Below, in pieces: positions 1 through 9,249 of a DNA stretch of 64,000 nucleotides; positions within the stretch are counted from its first letter, which is position 1, and each line of letters starts with the position of its first letter. The DNA comes from Mycobacterium ahvazicum (lineage in GTDB: Bacteria > Actinomycetota > Actinomycetes > Mycobacteriales > Mycobacteriaceae), in NCBI RefSeq assembly GCF_900176255.2, contig NZ_FXEG02000005.1, positions 806,001 through 870,000 on the forward strand, in the 5' to 3' direction. The translations under genes and the position numbers were made by a program. Under the pieces are notes generated by a model, which saw only the letters and a list, made by a program, of their open reading frames with translations, had not been told where the DNA came from and made no database searches.

Positions 1-1
1 A

Positions 2-784
2 TTGGTGTGGTTGCAGCACGGTTTCGTCGAGGGCAAATTCGTATGGTCTGCGTTTGCCACCGAGCTCGCCAACAGCGGCTACCTCGTGATGGCCACCACG
101 CTGCCCACCGTCCATCCCCTCGGCTGCACCTTGGAGCACCTGATCGACAACACCGGCTTCCTCGACAACATCGCCGATGTGTTTGCCCACAAAGATGATC
201 CGAACGGCGCCTTGGCATCGTCGTTGGCGGCGGCGACGTCAGATCTGGGCCGAACCGTCCCGCCGTTGCCCGAGAAGTTGGTGTTCGTGGGGCATTCGGC
301 CGGGGTGGAGGCCGTCGAGTACGTCGCCGAGCGCCTGCACAGCGCCTACCCGGCCACCTTCAGTCAGCTGCGCGGCATCATCAGCGAAGACGGCGTTAAG
401 TCATTTATCGGCTCTAATACCGACAAAGCGTTGGCCGGGCTGGCCACCACCACCCTGCCGATCTACGCCACGGCGTCACCGCACCTGCTCTGCAACGCCT
501 TCCGAAGCGGCACCAGGGCACTCGAACGGTATCTGCCCAATCGAGCGTTTCTCGGGGTGAAGGTGACCACCGGCGCCCACGGCGACGCGCTCGGCATGTC
601 GTCGCCGGGTTACGAAAACCTGGTATGCGGTCGTCCGAAGCCCGCGAATGTGGCGGCGGTATGGGGTCTGACGCGTGGCTGGATCACCGACATGTTCGCG
701 GGAACGATCACGGCCGATTTCTATCCAGGTGGCAGCTACTACACCGACCTACTGGACTCAGGCACCATCACCACGCTGCCGTGA
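2..784 (+). CDS. alpha/beta hydrolase (5' end outside window)
   Basis: The reading frame is already open at the window edge, so the N-terminus is missing and the first in-frame start-like codon is not meaningful. What remains (about 260 residues) shows an early HGF segment that fits an oxyanion-hole loop, a nucleophile elbow GHSAG near residue 98, and a later TGAHGDALG stretch that could carry the catalytic histidine. These are hallmarks of the serine-dependent alpha/beta hydrolase (esterase/lipase) fold. The substrate cannot be told from the sequence. It lies just upstream of kstR on the same strand, but 247 bases and a KstR operator separate them, so co-transcription is uncertain. Confidence 0.7.
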   Translation: MVWLQHGFVEGKFVWSAFATELANSGYLVMATTLPTVHPLGCTLEHLIDNTGFLDNIADVFAHKDDPNGALASSLAAATSDLGRTVPPLPEKLVFVGHSAGVEAVEYVAERLHSAYPATFSQLRGIISEDGVKSFIGSNTDKALAGLATTTLPIYATASPHLLCNAFRSGTRALERYLPNRAFLGVKVTTGAHGDALGMSSPGYENLVCGRPKPANVAAVWGLTRGWITDMFAGTITADFYPGGSYYTDLLDSGTITTLP

Positions 785-1031
785 GGAGCGTCGAAGGCAC
801 CGTGGGGAGGTCAGCGCCGGAAGAGACTTCGGCCCAGACGCATCACGCGCCACGGGCTGTCCTCGTTCTTCGCCACTAGAACGTGTTCTAATAGTGCCAG
901 TGGTCGACCGTTACGTCGAACGCCATTGCAGCAGGACAGCTCGCTGCCCCGGCGGGATGGAGGTGGGAAATTCACGCACGACTTGGTTATCGTTTGCGAA
1001 CGAACCACCCGAAAGAGGAGCAACCCGTCAG
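785..1031. other. intergenic region upstream of kstR
   Basis: This stretch holds no gene that I can support. It contains the KstR palindrome at 877-890 and a purine-rich ribosome binding site (GAAAGAGGAG, 1011-1020) placed 11 bases before the kstR ATG. Long antisense and extended reading frames crossing it are by-products of high GC. Confidence 0.6.
877..890. promoter_or_regulatory. KstR operator (autoregulatory box)
   Basis: The 14 bases TAGAACGTGTTCTA form a perfect palindrome. They fit the published KstR consensus TnnAACnnGTTnnA at every fixed position. The site lies about 140 bases upstream of the kstR start codon. KstR is known to repress its own gene and the cholesterol-catabolism regulon, so this is very likely the autoregulatory operator. 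Confidence 0.9.
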
Positions 1032-1697
1032 ATGTCGTCCGCGAACGCTAACTCTGGCCACGTCCCTGAGTCGCAGCCACGCGAGGTCATGAACGTGGCA
1101 GTACTGGCCGAATCCGAGCTTGGCTCGGAGGCACAACGCGAGCGTCGCAAGCGCATTCTGGACGCCACCATGGCCATCGCGTCCAAAGGCGGGTACGAGG
1201 CAGTTCAGATGCGCGCGGTGGCGGATCGCGCGGACGTGGCCGTCGGGACGCTGTACCGCTATTTCCCTTCGAAAGTGCACTTGCTGGTGTCGGCCCTGGG
1301 CCGGGAGTTCGGACGCATCGACGCGAAAACCGACCGCTCCGCGATGGCCGGGGGCACGCCGTTTCAGCGGCTGAATTTCATGGTCGGCAAGCTCAACCGC
1401 GCGATGCAGCGCAACCCGCTGCTCACCGAGGCCATGACGCGGGCTTACGTCTTCGCCGACGCGTCGGCGGCCAGCGAGGTCGACCAGGTGGAGAAGCTGA
1501 TCGACAGCATGTTCGCCCGCGCGATGAGCGACGGCGAACCGACCGAGGACCAGTACCACATCGCCCGGGTGATCTCCGACGTGTGGTTGTCGAACCTGCT
1601 GGCCTGGCTTACCCGCCGCGCGTCGGCGACCGATGTCAGCAAGCGGCTCGACCTGGCCGTGCGGTTGTTGATCGGCGACTCGGAGTCGTCGGCCTAA
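1032..1697 (+). CDS. kstR: TetR-family repressor of sterol catabolism, KstR
   Basis: The 221-residue product is near-identical over its core to mycobacterial KstR (Rv3574). That protein represses cholesterol side-chain and ring degradation genes and is released by cholesterol-derived CoA thioesters. The N-terminal TetR helix-turn-helix lies around residues 40-85 (AVADRADVAVGTLYRYFPSK), followed by an all-helical ligand/dimer domain. I chose the ATG that follows a good ribosome binding site. An internal ATG at 1089 (MNVAVLAESE) would give about 202 residues, closer to the 199-residue M. tuberculosis protein, and is a realistic alternative. The operator at 877-890 indicates autoregulation. The 3' end overlaps the convergent lacI-type gene by 4 bases. 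Confidence 0.93.
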   Translation: MSSANANSGHVPESQPREVMNVAVLAESELGSEAQRERRKRILDATMAIASKGGYEAVQMRAVADRADVAVGTLYRYFPSKVHLLVSALGREFGRIDAKTDRSAMAGGTPFQRLNFMVGKLNRAMQRNPLLTEAMTRAYVFADASAASEVDQVEKLIDSMFARAMSDGEPTEDQYHIARVISDVWLSNLLAWLTRRASATDVSKRLDLAVRLLIGDSESSA

Positions 1698-2773
1698 ACC
1701 GGCGGACCGGAGGTTCGGCCGCGAATCAGCTCGGTCTCCAGCAGCTCGACGACCGGCAGGCCGGACCTCGGCGGCTTGAGCAGCAGTTCCCCGGCCCGAT
1801 GGCCCTTGCGCAAGCTCGGCTGCGACACCGTCGTCAGGCCGCGGCTGATCGCCTCGGGCACCCCGTCGAATCCAGTGACGCTGATCTGACCGGGCACGTA
1901 AATGCCATGTGCGCGAAGGTAATCCATCGCCGACAGCGCCAAGATGTCTGCGGTGCACATCAACGCCGTGATCCGCGGATTGGCCTCCAGCGCCACCCTC
2001 GCCGCCTCACCACCCGATTCCGGCAGGTGTTCGTAACTCTCCACCACGGTCAGCGAATCGGGGTCCACGCCAGCGGCCTGCATGGCGTCCCACACGCCGG
2101 TGATGCGTTCGCGCTGCACGTCGAAAGTCAACGAGCGCAGCCGGTCCGCGTCGGCCACCTCTTGGCGCCGGTCCTGGCCCAATCGCATTGTCAGCAGCCC
2201 GATCTCGCGATGCCCTAAGCCGAGCACGTATGCCGCGAGCTCGCGCATCGCCGCCCTGTCGTCGATGCCCACTCGCGAAACCCCGGCCAGGCCCTTGGGC
2301 TGGTCGACCACCACCACCGGCACCCGCCGCTGCAGCACCACTTGCAGGTAGGGGTCGTCGTCGCGGACCGAGTACACCACGAAGCCGTCCACCCCGGCGG
2401 CCAGCACCGCGGCCTCGCCGTCCTCGCGGCTGCGGCTGGGCCCGACGGCCACCAGCAGCAGGCCCTGCCCCTGTTCTTCGCACGACTGCGCCACTCCCGT
2501 GACGAAATCGCGCGCCGCCGGGTCGCTGAAGAAATACGTCAGCGGCTCGGCCATCAACAAGCCGACCGCACCGGCCTTGCGGGTGCGCAACGACCGCGCC
2601 ACCGGGTCGGGTCCCGCGTAGCCCAGCCGCTTGGCCGTCGCGAGCACCCGCTCGCGAAGGTCGGGCGAGAGCTGATCGGGCCGGTTGAAGGCGTTCGAGA
2701 TGGTGGTTCGAGAGACTTTCAGTTCGGCCGCCAACGACGCCAGAGTCGCACGCCGGCGCGGTGTGGGACTCAC
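1694..2773 (-). CDS. LacI-family transcriptional regulator
   Basis: The 359-residue protein corresponds to Rv3575c by family and position. An N-terminal LacI helix-turn-helix (residues 8-30, TLASLAAELKVSRTTISNAF) is followed by a periplasmic-binding-protein-like effector domain with the characteristic LLMAEPLTYFFSDP and VTGFDGVPEAISRGLTTVSQP segments. LacI members bind sugars or other small ligands, but the effector here is unknown. The start is GTG. The gene is divergent from the metal ABC transporter, and the shared 149-base gap carries a Zur-like box, which probably serves the transporter side. There is no adjacent sugar operon that would identify the ligand. Confidence 0.85.
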   Translation of the reverse strand: MSPTPRRRATLASLAAELKVSRTTISNAFNRPDQLSPDLRERVLATAKRLGYAGPDPVARSLRTRKAGAVGLLMAEPLTYFFSDPAARDFVTGVAQSCEEQGQGLLLVAVGPSRSREDGEAAVLAAGVDGFVVYSVRDDDPYLQVVLQRRVPVVVVDQPKGLAGVSRVGIDDRAAMRELAAYVLGLGHREIGLLTMRLGQDRRQEVADADRLRSLTFDVQRERITGVWDAMQAAGVDPDSLTVVESYEHLPESGGEAARVALEANPRITALMCTADILALSAMDYLRAHGIYVPGQISVTGFDGVPEAISRGLTTVSQPSLRKGHRAGELLLKPPRSGLPVVELLETELIRGRTSGPPV

Positions 2774-2833
2774 GCTCGCCGACGCTACAGCGCGTCCTCG
2801 CCCGCGCCTAAGCCGCCGCGATCTGCTACTTTC

Positions 2834-2854
2834 TAATGGAAACGATTTTCATTA
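2834..2854. promoter_or_regulatory. Zur (FurB)-type operator
   Basis: A 21-bp imperfect palindrome has the form TAATG-n-AAA-nnn-TTT-n-CATTA, with both 5-base outer arms perfectly matched. It resembles the AT-rich boxes with TGAAAA/TTTTCA cores bound by mycobacterial Zur (FurB). It lies 68 bases upstream of the metal-binding lipoprotein start in otherwise GC-rich DNA. Zinc-dependent repression of the downstream transporter is inferred from this. It does not look like an IdeR box. Confidence 0.75.
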
Positions 2855-2922
2855 GTATTATGGCTCGGCGGGCCGGACAGCCACCGGAACTTCACGCCCG
2901 CGGTCAGCGCTGATGGGACGAA

Positions 2923-3852
2923 ATGGGACAAGTAAACGGGCGCACGCGCATCCTGACGGCGTTGGCCGCTTGCGTGCTGGGAGCGACGGCGATCACCGGC
3001 TGCGGTGTCGCCGGTTCTGCGCACTCGCCGGGGGCCACCGTGGTGGCCTCCACCGATGTGTGGGGCAGTGTCGCCCATGCCGTCGCCGGACGACATGTCA
3101 ACGTCAAGTCGATCCTGTCCGGTGCCACGATCGATCCACACACCTATCAGGCCAGCGCCTCGGACGCCGCCGTCATCCTGGACGCCGGACTGGTGGTCTA
3201 TAACGGCGGTGGCTACGACCCCTGGGCGACGCAGGTGCTGAGCGACCATTCGGACATCAAGACGGTGGACGCCTACTCCTTCGCACCGAAGGCGGACAAC
3301 GGAAAGCCGCCCAACGAGCACGTTTTCTACGACCTCGGCGTGGCCAAGGCCGTCGCCAACACCATCGCCGAGCGCCTCGCGGCCGTCGACGCGGACAACG
3401 CCGCCGACTATAAGGCCAACGCCGCCGCGTTCGGCCGCGACGCCGACAACATCGCCGCCTCGGAACGCACCATCGCCAACACATTCCCCGACACCTCCGT
3501 CATCGCGACCGAGCCGGTGGCGTACTACCTGCTGAAGGCCACCGGCCTGGCCGACCGCACCCCCGAAAGTTTCATGTCCGCCAACGAGAACGGGACCGAT
3601 CCGTCGCCGGCCGACATGGCGTTCGTTCTCGACCTGGTCAACCGCCACCAAGTCGCGGCCGTGCTGGTCAACCCGCAGACCGCCACGCCCGCGATCAACG
3701 GCCTGCAGGATGCTGCCCGCCGCGCGGGCGTTCCCGTCACGCTGGTGACCGAGACGCTGCCCGACGGCGCCGACTACCTGACCTGGCAGCGCAAGACCGT
3801 CGACCAACTGCAGGCCGCGCTGCGATCGGGCCGGGCCAATGCCCGTAATTGA
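2923..3852 (+). CDS. metal ABC transporter substrate-binding lipoprotein (ZnuA/TroA family)
   Basis: The 309-residue protein has a lipoprotein signal peptide ending in AITGC (Cys27), so it should be anchored outside the plasma membrane. The cluster A-I fold is shown by DPHTYQAS and NEHVFYDL, which supply two metal-binding histidines. The usual third histidine position reads ATEPVAYYLLKATGL, with Glu, and the fourth reads TETLPDG, also acidic. There is no histidine-rich loop. The ligand set is therefore His-His-Glu-acidic, as in several manganese or actinobacterial zinc binders, while the upstream Zur-like box argues for zinc. It overlaps the ATPase gene by 14 bases, so the two are translationally coupled. 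Confidence 0.85.
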   Translation: MGQVNGRTRILTALAACVLGATAITGCGVAGSAHSPGATVVASTDVWGSVAHAVAGRHVNVKSILSGATIDPHTYQASASDAAVILDAGLVVYNGGGYDPWATQVLSDHSDIKTVDAYSFAPKADNGKPPNEHVFYDLGVAKAVANTIAERLAAVDADNAADYKANAAAFGRDADNIAASERTIANTFPDTSVIATEPVAYYLLKATGLADRTPESFMSANENGTDPSPADMAFVLDLVNRHQVAAVLVNPQTATPAINGLQDAARRAGVPVTLVTETLPDGADYLTWQRKTVDQLQAALRSGRANARN

Positions 3853-4666
3853 CCAAGCGCTGGGGACGGCCGGCCAGCGACCACCCGCCGTCTCGCTGAC
3901 CGGTGCCCGACTGGCGTTCGGTGACCGCGTGCTGTGGGACGGCCTCGACCTGTCGGTGTCTCCGGGTGAGTTCATCGCGGTGCTGGGACCCAACGGCACC
4001 GGCAAGACCTCGCTGCTCAAGGTATTGCTCGGACAACTGCTGCTGAGCGCCGGCGCCGCGCACGTCGACGGCAAAGAGGTCACCTCGGGCAGCGGAGCCA
4101 TCGGCTATGTGCCCCAACACCGCCCGATCGACCGGGACGTGATGCTGGTCGGGCGCGACCTGGTCCGGCTGGGCATCGACGGGAACCGCTGGGGCGTACT
4201 GCCGCTGCGTTCGGCCGAGCGCAGCCGCCGCAAGCTGGCCGTGCGGCAAGCCCTGGCACACGTCAATGGCGAGTCGCTGGCCGACGTCCGGGTCGGGCTG
4301 ATGTCGGGCGGGGAGTTGCAGCGCATGCGCATCGCCCAGGCGCTGGCCAGCGATCCGATGCTGTTGCTGTGCGACGAGCCGCTGTTGGCTCTGGACCCGG
4401 CCAACGCCAAGCTGGTCGCGGCGCTGATCGACCGCCGCCGCCGGGAAGCCGACACCACCGTCATGGTCGTGACCCACGAGATCAACTCGATCCTGCCGTA
4501 CGTCGACCGGGTGCTGTACCTGGTCGACGGCCGCTTCCGGATCGGCACCGTCGAGCAGGTGATGAACACCGAAACGCTCTCGACGTTGTACCGGGCGGAC
4601 ATCCAGGTGGTGACGGTCAACGGCCGCTACGTGGTGATCGGCGACGACAGCGGGCACGCGTTATGA
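3839..4666 (+). CDS. metal ABC transporter ATP-binding protein (ZnuC type)
   Basis: The 275-residue ABC ATPase energises import through the permease encoded next. It has a complete set of motifs: Walker A GPNGTGKT (residues 50-57), a Q-loop around GYVPQHRP, signature MSGGEL (155-160), Walker B LLLCDEP (175-181) and the switch histidine in VVTHE. The start ATG lies inside the 3' end of the binding-protein gene, and the stop overlaps the permease start (ATGA). The three genes form one transporter operon. Confidence 0.9.
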   Translation: MPVIDQALGTAGQRPPAVSLTGARLAFGDRVLWDGLDLSVSPGEFIAVLGPNGTGKTSLLKVLLGQLLLSAGAAHVDGKEVTSGSGAIGYVPQHRPIDRDVMLVGRDLVRLGIDGNRWGVLPLRSAERSRRKLAVRQALAHVNGESLADVRVGLMSGGELQRMRIAQALASDPMLLLCDEPLLALDPANAKLVAALIDRRRREADTTVMVVTHEINSILPYVDRVLYLVDGRFRIGTVEQVMNTETLSTLYRADIQVVTVNGRYVVIGDDSGHAL

Positions 4667-5523
4667 ACAACCAGCTCTCCGGTGTGCTGGATCATCTGTT
4701 CTCGTTTGACATCACCGCTGCACTGCTCAACCACGACTTCGTCCAGCAGGCGCTGCTGGCGGCCGCACTGCTGGGACTGGCGGCCGGGCTGATCGGCCCG
4801 TTCATCGTGATGCGGCAGATGTCGTTCGCCGTGCACGGGTCAAGCGAATTGTCGCTGACCGGAGCCGCTTTCGCGTTGCTGGTCGGATTTCAGGTGGGCC
4901 TGGGTGCGCTGATCGGCAGCGCGGTGGCGGCCGCACTGTTCGGCGTTCTCGGGCAGCGGGACCGGGAACGCGATTCGGTGACCGGGGTGGTGCTGGCGTT
5001 CGGGCTGGGCCTGGCGGTGCTGTTCATCTACCTCTACCCCGGCCGCACGACGACGAGCTTCGCGTTGCTCACCGGCCAGATCGTCGGGGTGGGCTACACC
5101 GGACTGGCGACGCTGGCACTCGTCTGTCTGCTGGTCATCGGCGTCCTGGCGGCCTGCTACCGGCCGCTATTGTTCGCCACGGTCGATCCCGACGTCGCGG
5201 CGGCCCGCGGGGTGCCGGTGCGGACGCTGGGCATCGTGTTCGCCGCGCTGGTCGGGGTGGTCGCCGCGCAGGCCGTGCAGATCGTCGGTGCGTTGCTGGT
5301 GATGTCGTTGCTGATCACGCCCGCGGCCGCGGCGGCCCGGGTGGTCGCCTCGCCGGCGGTGGCGATCCTGGCGTCGGTGGTTTTCGCCGAGGTCGCCGCG
5401 GTGGGGGGCATCGTGCTGTCGCTGGCGCCGGGCGTCCCGGTGTCGGTGTTCGTTGCAACGATCTCGTTTCTGATTTATCTATTTTGCTGGCTGCTGGGCC
5501 AACGGCGGGAGGCCAGCACTTAA
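4663..5523 (+). CDS. metal ABC transporter permease (ZnuB type)
   Basis: The 286-residue, very hydrophobic protein belongs to the ABC-3 family of zinc/manganese permeases. Several membrane segments are visible (about residues 28-50, 60-85, 95-120, 135-155, 180-275). The RQMSFAVHGSSELSLTGAAF segment is typical of the family's early loop. The start ATG overlaps the ATPase stop, which supports tight coupling. It should form the membrane channel for the metal delivered by the lipoprotein. Confidence 0.88.
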   Translation: MNNQLSGVLDHLFSFDITAALLNHDFVQQALLAAALLGLAAGLIGPFIVMRQMSFAVHGSSELSLTGAAFALLVGFQVGLGALIGSAVAAALFGVLGQRDRERDSVTGVVLAFGLGLAVLFIYLYPGRTTTSFALLTGQIVGVGYTGLATLALVCLLVIGVLAACYRPLLFATVDPDVAAARGVPVRTLGIVFAALVGVVAAQAVQIVGALLVMSLLITPAAAAARVVASPAVAILASVVFAEVAAVGGIVLSLAPGVPVSVFVATISFLIYLFCWLLGQRREAST

Positions 5524-5570
5524 GCTTGCGCGCGTCCCAGCCCGAGGCGAAGGTGGCGAAGCAGCAGGCG

Positions 5571-6296
5571 ATGTATCCCGTACTCCGATGGCCCATCGCG
5601 CTGCTTGTCGCTGGTGCGCTGACGGCCGGCTGCACCCGGGCCGTCGACGGAAAGGCGCTGGCCGCCGCGCCCGTGACCCACTTCCCCGCCGGCAGGGCGG
5701 CCGGCCCAACGCCACGCGCGATGCCGACGACCGTCCTGGACGGCCTGCTGCTGGGTCAGGACCAGGTCGTCGCCTTGGCGGGCGGCGCGACCATGGCGCT
5801 GATCGGCACCGCCACCGCCACCACGGACTCGTCGACGATCATCGACGATCCCAGCTGCCTGGGAGTCGGTTCGGTGGGCGACGTGACGACCTACGCCCAT
5901 AGCGGATATGTCGCGATGCGCGGCAACCAGTTCAGCACGCCCAACGCCGTGCAGGCCGATGCCACGCAGCTCGTCACGTCGTTCACCACCGCCGGCGATG
6001 CCCAGGCGTTGCTGCAGCGTGCCCAACAGGATTGGCGAGGATGCGCCCAGCGCCGGTACGGGTTTCACTCCTCCAACGGCAATCACAGCTACTTCCTCAC
6101 CCAGGACTTGCGAGTCAGCGGCTCGCGCATCGCGTTGGCGATGCGCCAGGAGGAAGACCCGCGGTGGGGCTGCTCGCACGCCATGGCCGCGCAGGATTCC
6201 GTCGTCGTCGAGGTCCGGGTCTGCCTGCTCGGCAAAGACACCGATGCCGCGGCCGACAACCTCCTCGATCAGATCATTGCCAGGATCCCGCAATAA
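5571..6296 (+). CDS. LppH-like lipoprotein with PknH-type sensor domain
   Basis: The 241-residue exported lipoprotein has a signal peptide with lipobox LTAGC. The mature part resembles the extracellular PknH C-terminal sensor fold also found in LppH (Rv3576). Four spaced cysteines (PSCLGV, WRGCAQ, RWGCSH, VRVCLL) fit the two disulfides of that fold. The kinase part is absent. I chose the ATG at 5571; a GTG at 5553 is in frame. It sits 47 bases after the permease. Its ligand is unknown, and a surface sensing role is inference. Confidence 0.75.
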   Translation: MYPVLRWPIALLVAGALTAGCTRAVDGKALAAAPVTHFPAGRAAGPTPRAMPTTVLDGLLLGQDQVVALAGGATMALIGTATATTDSSTIIDDPSCLGVGSVGDVTTYAHSGYVAMRGNQFSTPNAVQADATQLVTSFTTAGDAQALLQRAQQDWRGCAQRRYGFHSSNGNHSYFLTQDLRVSGSRIALAMRQEEDPRWGCSHAMAAQDSVVVEVRVCLLGKDTDAAADNLLDQIIARIPQ

Positions 6297-6305
6297 GCTA
6301 GGCAA

Positions 6306-7064
6306 GTGGCCGCTATCGACCTGAACGCCGACTTGGGTGAGGGCTTTGGCGTCTGGAGCCTGGGCGACGACGACGCGATGCTCGGAATCGTCACCAGCGC
6401 CAACGTCGCGTGCGGCTTCCACGCCGGCGATCCCGCCAACCTGATGCGGGTGTGCCGGTTGGCGGCCGAGCGTGGCGTGCGCATCGGTGCGCAGGTCAGC
6501 TATCGCGACCTGGCCGGGTTCGGCCGGCGCTTCATCGATGTCGCCGTCGAGGATCTCGTCGCCGACGTGGTGTATCAGATCGGCGCTTTGCAGGCGATCG
6601 CACGCGCGGCGGGCTCGACGGTCTCCTACATCAAACCCCATGGCGCGCTGTACAACACCATCGTGACCAATCACGAGCAGGCGGCCGCCGTCGCAGCGGC
6701 GGTATATCTGGCCGACGCCACGCTGCCGGTGCTGGGCATGGCGGGCTCGGCGTTCTTCGAAGAGGCCGCCCGCGTCGGATTGCACACCATCGCAGAGGCT
6801 TTCGCCGATCGCACCTACCAGCCGGACGGCCAACTGGTCTCGCGCCGAGAAGACGGCGCGGTGCTCGACGATCCGGCGGCGATCGCGCAGCGCGTGGTGG
6901 CGATGGTGTCCTCCGGCCAGATCACCGCAGTCGACGGCTCCCAGGTTCCCGTAAGCGTGGAATCGGTTTGCGTGCACGGTGATTCACCCGGCGCGGTGCA
7001 GATCGCCACCGCGGTGCGCGAGCAGCTCGAGGCCGCGGGCATCGATATCAGGCCGTTCTGCTGA
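6306..7064 (+). CDS. pxpA: 5-oxoprolinase subunit A (LamB/YcsF family)
   Basis: The 252-residue protein opens with the family signature MAAIDLNADLGEGFG and continues with NVACGFHAGDP, SYIKPHGALYN and VCVHGDSPGAV, all hallmarks of LamB/YcsF (PxpA). In known systems PxpA works with PxpB and PxpC to hydrolyse 5-oxoproline to glutamate with ATP. No pxpB or pxpC genes lie in this window, so this copy is an orphan here. It starts with GTG 9 bases after the lppH-like stop, and its stop overlaps the next start (TGATG). An alternative carbohydrate-hydrolase-like role is possible. Confidence 0.85.
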   Translation: MAAIDLNADLGEGFGVWSLGDDDAMLGIVTSANVACGFHAGDPANLMRVCRLAAERGVRIGAQVSYRDLAGFGRRFIDVAVEDLVADVVYQIGALQAIARAAGSTVSYIKPHGALYNTIVTNHEQAAAVAAAVYLADATLPVLGMAGSAFFEEAARVGLHTIAEAFADRTYQPDGQLVSRREDGAVLDDPAAIAQRVVAMVSSGQITAVDGSQVPVSVESVCVHGDSPGAVQIATAVREQLEAAGIDIRPFC

Positions 7065-7984
7065 TGCGCCTGCGGCTCGGTCGCCCCGACATCGCGCGCT
7101 ATGCGGATCGATTCGACGCGCCCGCTGCCGACGCCGACGGCCTCTCGGCGACCTGGATGGGTGTGGCAACACTGCTGATTGACGACGGCTCGTCGGCACT
7201 GATGACCGACGGTTATTTCTCGCGCCCGAGCCTGGCGCGGGTCGCGGCCGGCCGGTTGTCGCCGTCGGCGGTGCGGGTGGACGGCTGCCTGGCCCGGGCG
7301 AAGGTGTCGCGACTGTCGGCTGTGATCCCGGTGCACACCCACATCGACCACGTGATGGATTCCGCGCTGGTCGCCGACCGGACCGGAGCGCAGCTGGTCG
7401 GCGGTGAGTCCGCGGCCAACGTCGGGCGTGGCTACGGCCTGCCGGAGAACCGCCTGATCGTCGCCGTGCCCGGCGAACCAATCCGGTTGGGCGCCTTCGA
7501 CGTAACGCTCCTCGAGTCGCACCATTGTCCGCCCGACCGGTTCCCCGCCGTGATCGAGGAGCCCCTGGTTCCGCCGGTGAAGGCGTCGGCCTATCGTTGC
7601 GGCGAGTCGTGGTCGACGCTGATCCACCATCTGCCGTCGGACCAGCGACTGCTGATTCAGGGCAGCGCCGGCTTCGTCAAGGGCGCGCTGGCCGGACAGC
7701 GCGCCGAGGCCGTGTACCTATCGGTCGGCCAGCTGGGTCTGCAGCCCCGGTCCTACCTGCTCGACTACTGGGCCGAGACCGTGCAAGCGGTGGGCGCGCG
7801 CCGCGTGATCCTGATCCACTGGGATGACTTCTTCCGTCCGCTGTCAAAGCCGATGCGAGCCTTGCCATACGCGGGTGACGATCTGGACGTCTCCATCCAG
7901 GTGCTCGATGAGCTGGCCACCCGCGACGGTGTCGCATTGCACATGCCGACGGTATGGCGACGCGAAAACCCCTGGATGGTTTAG
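7064..7984 (+). CDS. metallo-beta-lactamase-fold hydrolase (Rv3577-like)
   Basis: The 306-residue protein contains the metal-binding signature HTHIDH at residues 91-96, and a later ESHHCPPDRF segment and ILIHWDDF may provide further ligands. The fold hydrolyses diverse esters, amides or phosphoesters, and the substrate is unknown. The start overlaps the pxpA stop by one base, and the ArsB-like gene begins 3 bases after its stop. It is the middle member of a coupled trio. Family and neighbours match Rv3577, which precedes arsB2 in M. tuberculosis. Confidence 0.82.
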   Translation: MRLRLGRPDIARYADRFDAPAADADGLSATWMGVATLLIDDGSSALMTDGYFSRPSLARVAAGRLSPSAVRVDGCLARAKVSRLSAVIPVHTHIDHVMDSALVADRTGAQLVGGESAANVGRGYGLPENRLIVAVPGEPIRLGAFDVTLLESHHCPPDRFPAVIEEPLVPPVKASAYRCGESWSTLIHHLPSDQRLLIQGSAGFVKGALAGQRAEAVYLSVGQLGLQPRSYLLDYWAETVQAVGARRVILIHWDDFFRPLSKPMRALPYAGDDLDVSIQVLDELATRDGVALHMPTVWRRENPWMV

Positions 7985-7987
7985 GCC

Positions 7988-9229
<1,242 letters not shown>

Positions 9230-9249
9230 ACACTCGGTGGGCAGGCGAC

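Noticed and set aside
2833..4101. 422-residue antisense frame over the metal transporter genes
   Set aside because: It lies opposite two well-supported genes and has no recognisable domain; its length is explained by GC-rich codon structure.
5520..6977. 485-residue antisense frame over the lipoprotein and pxpA genes
   Set aside because: Shadow of real genes; the composition is biased and no motif is found.
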